In this document: positions 7,095-8,140 of the stretch, one piece after another
How the letters are laid out: each line of letters begins with the position of its first letter
Position numbering within the stretch: the stretch's first letter is position 1
NCBI GenBank assembly: GCA_027011835.1
Contig: JALUZN010000282.1
Coordinates: 1-8,140, forward strand
Length of the DNA: 8,140 bases
Direction: 5' to 3'
Source of the DNA: Draconibacterium sp.
Lineage (GTDB): Bacteria > Bacteroidota > Bacteroidia > Bacteroidales > Prolixibacteraceae
Position numbers and translations under genes: made by a program
Notes under the pieces: generated by a model
What the model was told of the DNA's origin: nothing
What the model saw: the letters and a program-made list of their open reading frames with translations, nothing else
Databases searched by the model: none

Positions 7095-7109
7095 ATTTCA
7101 GAAAAAACT

Positions 7110-8015
7110 ATGAACGAAGCAGAAGCGATAAAAAAACAGAAGGCAAAAGACCTTCGAAATAATATAATTGTTGCGGTACTTTCTATTGCACTAATTGTGC
7201 TCGGAGTACTCTTTTTTATTCAGCGAAAAGAGCACGTTGTTATTCTTAACGATATTAAAGCCGAGAAAGATTCTATTCAAATTGAATTACGAGAAATTGC
7301 AGCCGGTTACGATTCGCTTTCTACTGAAAACGATACCATTAACGAACAACTTTTTGTTGCGCAGGCAAAAGTGCGCGACCTTTTAATTGAGGTGGAGCAG
7401 ACCAAAAAAGTGAGTTATCAGAAAATTTCGGGCTATCAAAAACAGGTAACCACTTTGCGTGGAATTATGCGGAATTTTGTGGTTCAGATTGATTCGCTAA
7501 ACGCTGTTAACAAAGAGCTGCGAGCAGAAAATTTGGAAGTAAAAAAACAGTATAAAAAGGTTGAACAGAAAAATACACAACTCAGCAAAGAGAAGCAAAA
7601 CCTGCAACAAAACCTGCAACGGGCTTCAATGCTGGAAGCCCGCGAGTTACTTGCCGAGCCGTTAAACCAACGGAGTAAAGCAACCAAATTTGCAAAACGT
7701 GTTGCAAAAATTCGCATCTACTTTGTGTTAAGTAAAAATCCCACAGCCAAACGAGGGGCAAAAAAGATTTACGCACGTATTTTACGTCCCGACCAGCTTT
7801 TGCTGAGCAAATCGGAAAACAATTTATTTCAGTTCGAAGATTTGAAAATTCAGTATTCGGCTATGCGCGAAGTGAATTACGAAGGACAGGAGCTGCCTGT
7901 AGCTATTTTCTGGGATAACTCGAACGAACCACAATTGATGCCCGGAAAATATATTGTAAACCTTTTTGCCGATGGCAACGAAATTGGCGAAACCTCTTTC
8001 TTTATAAAGAAATAA
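7110..8015 (+). CDS. Single-pass membrane protein with long coiled coil and beta-rich C-terminal domain
   Basis: The 301-residue protein starts with a short basic cytoplasmic segment (KKQKAKDLR), one membrane span (about 19-37) and then QRK. Although both sides are basic, the longer charged N-terminus and the lack of a cleavage site favour an uncleaved anchor with the rest in the periplasm. Residues about 45-175 are a coiled coil rich in E, K, Q and L. The last 105 residues (about 197-301) are predicted beta strands ending in LMPGKYIVNLFADGNEIGETSFFIKK, like a small Ig-type sandwich. Similar coiled-coil proteins are often misnamed SMC-like, but there is no Walker motif here. A tandem 12-bp duplication (7596-7619) encodes QNLQ-QNLQ within the coil. 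The gene has its own consensus promoter, and a further promoter follows it. Likely an envelope scaffold or sensor; function unknown. Confidence 0.85.
   Translation: MNEAEAIKKQKAKDLRNNIIVAVLSIALIVLGVLFFIQRKEHVVILNDIKAEKDSIQIELREIAAGYDSLSTENDTINEQLFVAQAKVRDLLIEVEQTKKVSYQKISGYQKQVTTLRGIMRNFVVQIDSLNAVNKELRAENLEVKKQYKKVEQKNTQLSKEKQNLQQNLQRASMLEARELLAEPLNQRSKATKFAKRVAKIRIYFVLSKNPTAKRGAKKIYARILRPDQLLLSKSENNLFQFEDLKIQYSAMREVNYEGQELPVAIFWDNSNEPQLMPGKYIVNLFADGNEIGETSFFIKK
7596..7619 (+). repeat. Tandem 12-bp duplication CAAAACCTGCAA x2 in coding sequence
   Basis: Two identical in-frame copies (7596-7607 and 7608-7619) encode residues 163-166 and 167-170, both QNLQ. A four-residue insertion shifts a coiled-coil heptad by about half a repeat (a stutter), so the coil geometry would change slightly here. 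The identity at DNA level suggests a recent slippage event. Confidence 0.7.
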
Positions 8016-8056
8016 GATTCGTAAATTTACTTTTGGGGGCTTCTATAAATTAAACT

Positions 8057-8087
8057 TTTGATACACAGATAAAAAATATTACTTTTA
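8057..8087 (+). promoter_or_regulatory. Promoter for the gene at the right edge
   Basis: TTTG (8057-8060) and TACTTTTA (8080-8087) are exactly 19 bases apart, matching the Bacteroidetes -33/-7 pattern with one mismatch (last base A for G). Transcription would begin near 8094, about 16 nt before the ATG at 8110. A second TAnnTTTG (TACTTTTG, 8028-8035) has no -33 partner. Confidence 0.55.
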
Positions 8088-8109
8088 AGGTATAAAAATA
8101 AGCCTAAAA

Positions 8110-8140
8110 ATGAATAAATACAAACCTGTTGGGAAAAGAG
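8110..8140 (+). CDS. Start of an unidentified gene, cut by the window edge
   Basis: An ATG in an A-rich context (CCTAAAAATG) opens a frame reading MNKYKPVGKR before the window ends. The promoter at 8057-8087 supports a real start. Ten residues are too few to assign a family. Confidence 0.45.
   Translation, partial: MNKYKPVGKR

Larger units (their letters stand above)
6853..7109. promoter_or_regulatory. Divergent intergenic region with repeats and a strong promoter
   Basis: This 257-bp stretch separates the DUF3859 gene (leftward) from the coiled-coil gene (rightward). The right half is clearly regulatory: it has a promoter at 7022-7052, a 12-bp direct repeat and an 8-bp inverted repeat. The left half (6853-7020) is AT-rich; an open minus-strand frame covers 6853-6948 but looks like an accidental extension of the DUF3859 gene. 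I see no RNA gene here. Confidence 0.6.

Noticed and set aside
7484..7776. Two minus-strand frames within the coiled-coil gene
   Set aside because: Cys/Phe/Ser-rich complements of the Lys/Glu/Gln coiled coil, without a promoter or family resemblance.
8021..8030. GTAAATTTAC palindrome after the coiled-coil gene as a terminator
   Set aside because: It has no loop space and only AT pairs in the centre; it cannot form a stable terminator hairpin.

Overview
The window reads as a chromosomal housekeeping and accessory segment from a Bacteroidota bacterium, most likely Bacteroidales/Marinilabiliales and perhaps Prolixibacteraceae. Family-level placement is inference. The evidence is the moderate to low GC, A-rich start contexts with few Shine-Dalgarno sequences, several TTTG-N(17-19)-TAnnTTTG promoters of the Bacteroidetes type, an envelope lipoprotein starting CANQG.PTGGPKD, and an RNase R with a basic N-terminus and acidic C-terminus. 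No tRNA, rRNA, CRISPR array, insertion sequence or phage gene was seen.

Left part (1-3862), all on the minus strand. In order of transcription: a 358-residue protein that looks like a degenerate relative of FAD-dependent glycerol-3-phosphate dehydrogenase (GlpD); 47 bp later, ribonuclease R (rnr); then, after a 148-bp gap holding a good promoter, a TetR-family regulator whose 3' end runs off the left edge. The first two are probably co-transcribed.

Middle (3863-6456), plus strand. A 276-bp divergent region carries an 18-bp perfect palindrome. It is followed by a large Ig-like lipoprotein whose true start is probably 4139, with lipobox cysteine 24, and by a 97-residue helical protein of unknown function behind its own likely promoter.

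Right part (6472-8140). A minus-strand DUF3859-type protein converges on the small helical gene with 15 bp between them. A 257-bp divergent region then holds a textbook Bacteroidetes promoter, a 12-bp direct repeat and an 8-bp inverted repeat. It drives a 301-residue protein with one membrane span, a long coiled coil and a beta-rich C-terminal domain. The first ten codons of another gene, preceded by another good promoter, are cut by the right edge.

The genes do not form one obvious pathway: RNA decay, one-gene envelope functions and unknowns sit side by side. The most unusual item is the GlpD-like protein, which keeps the order of GlpD landmarks but has lost every recognisable FAD-binding motif, so it is probably not a working dehydrogenase.
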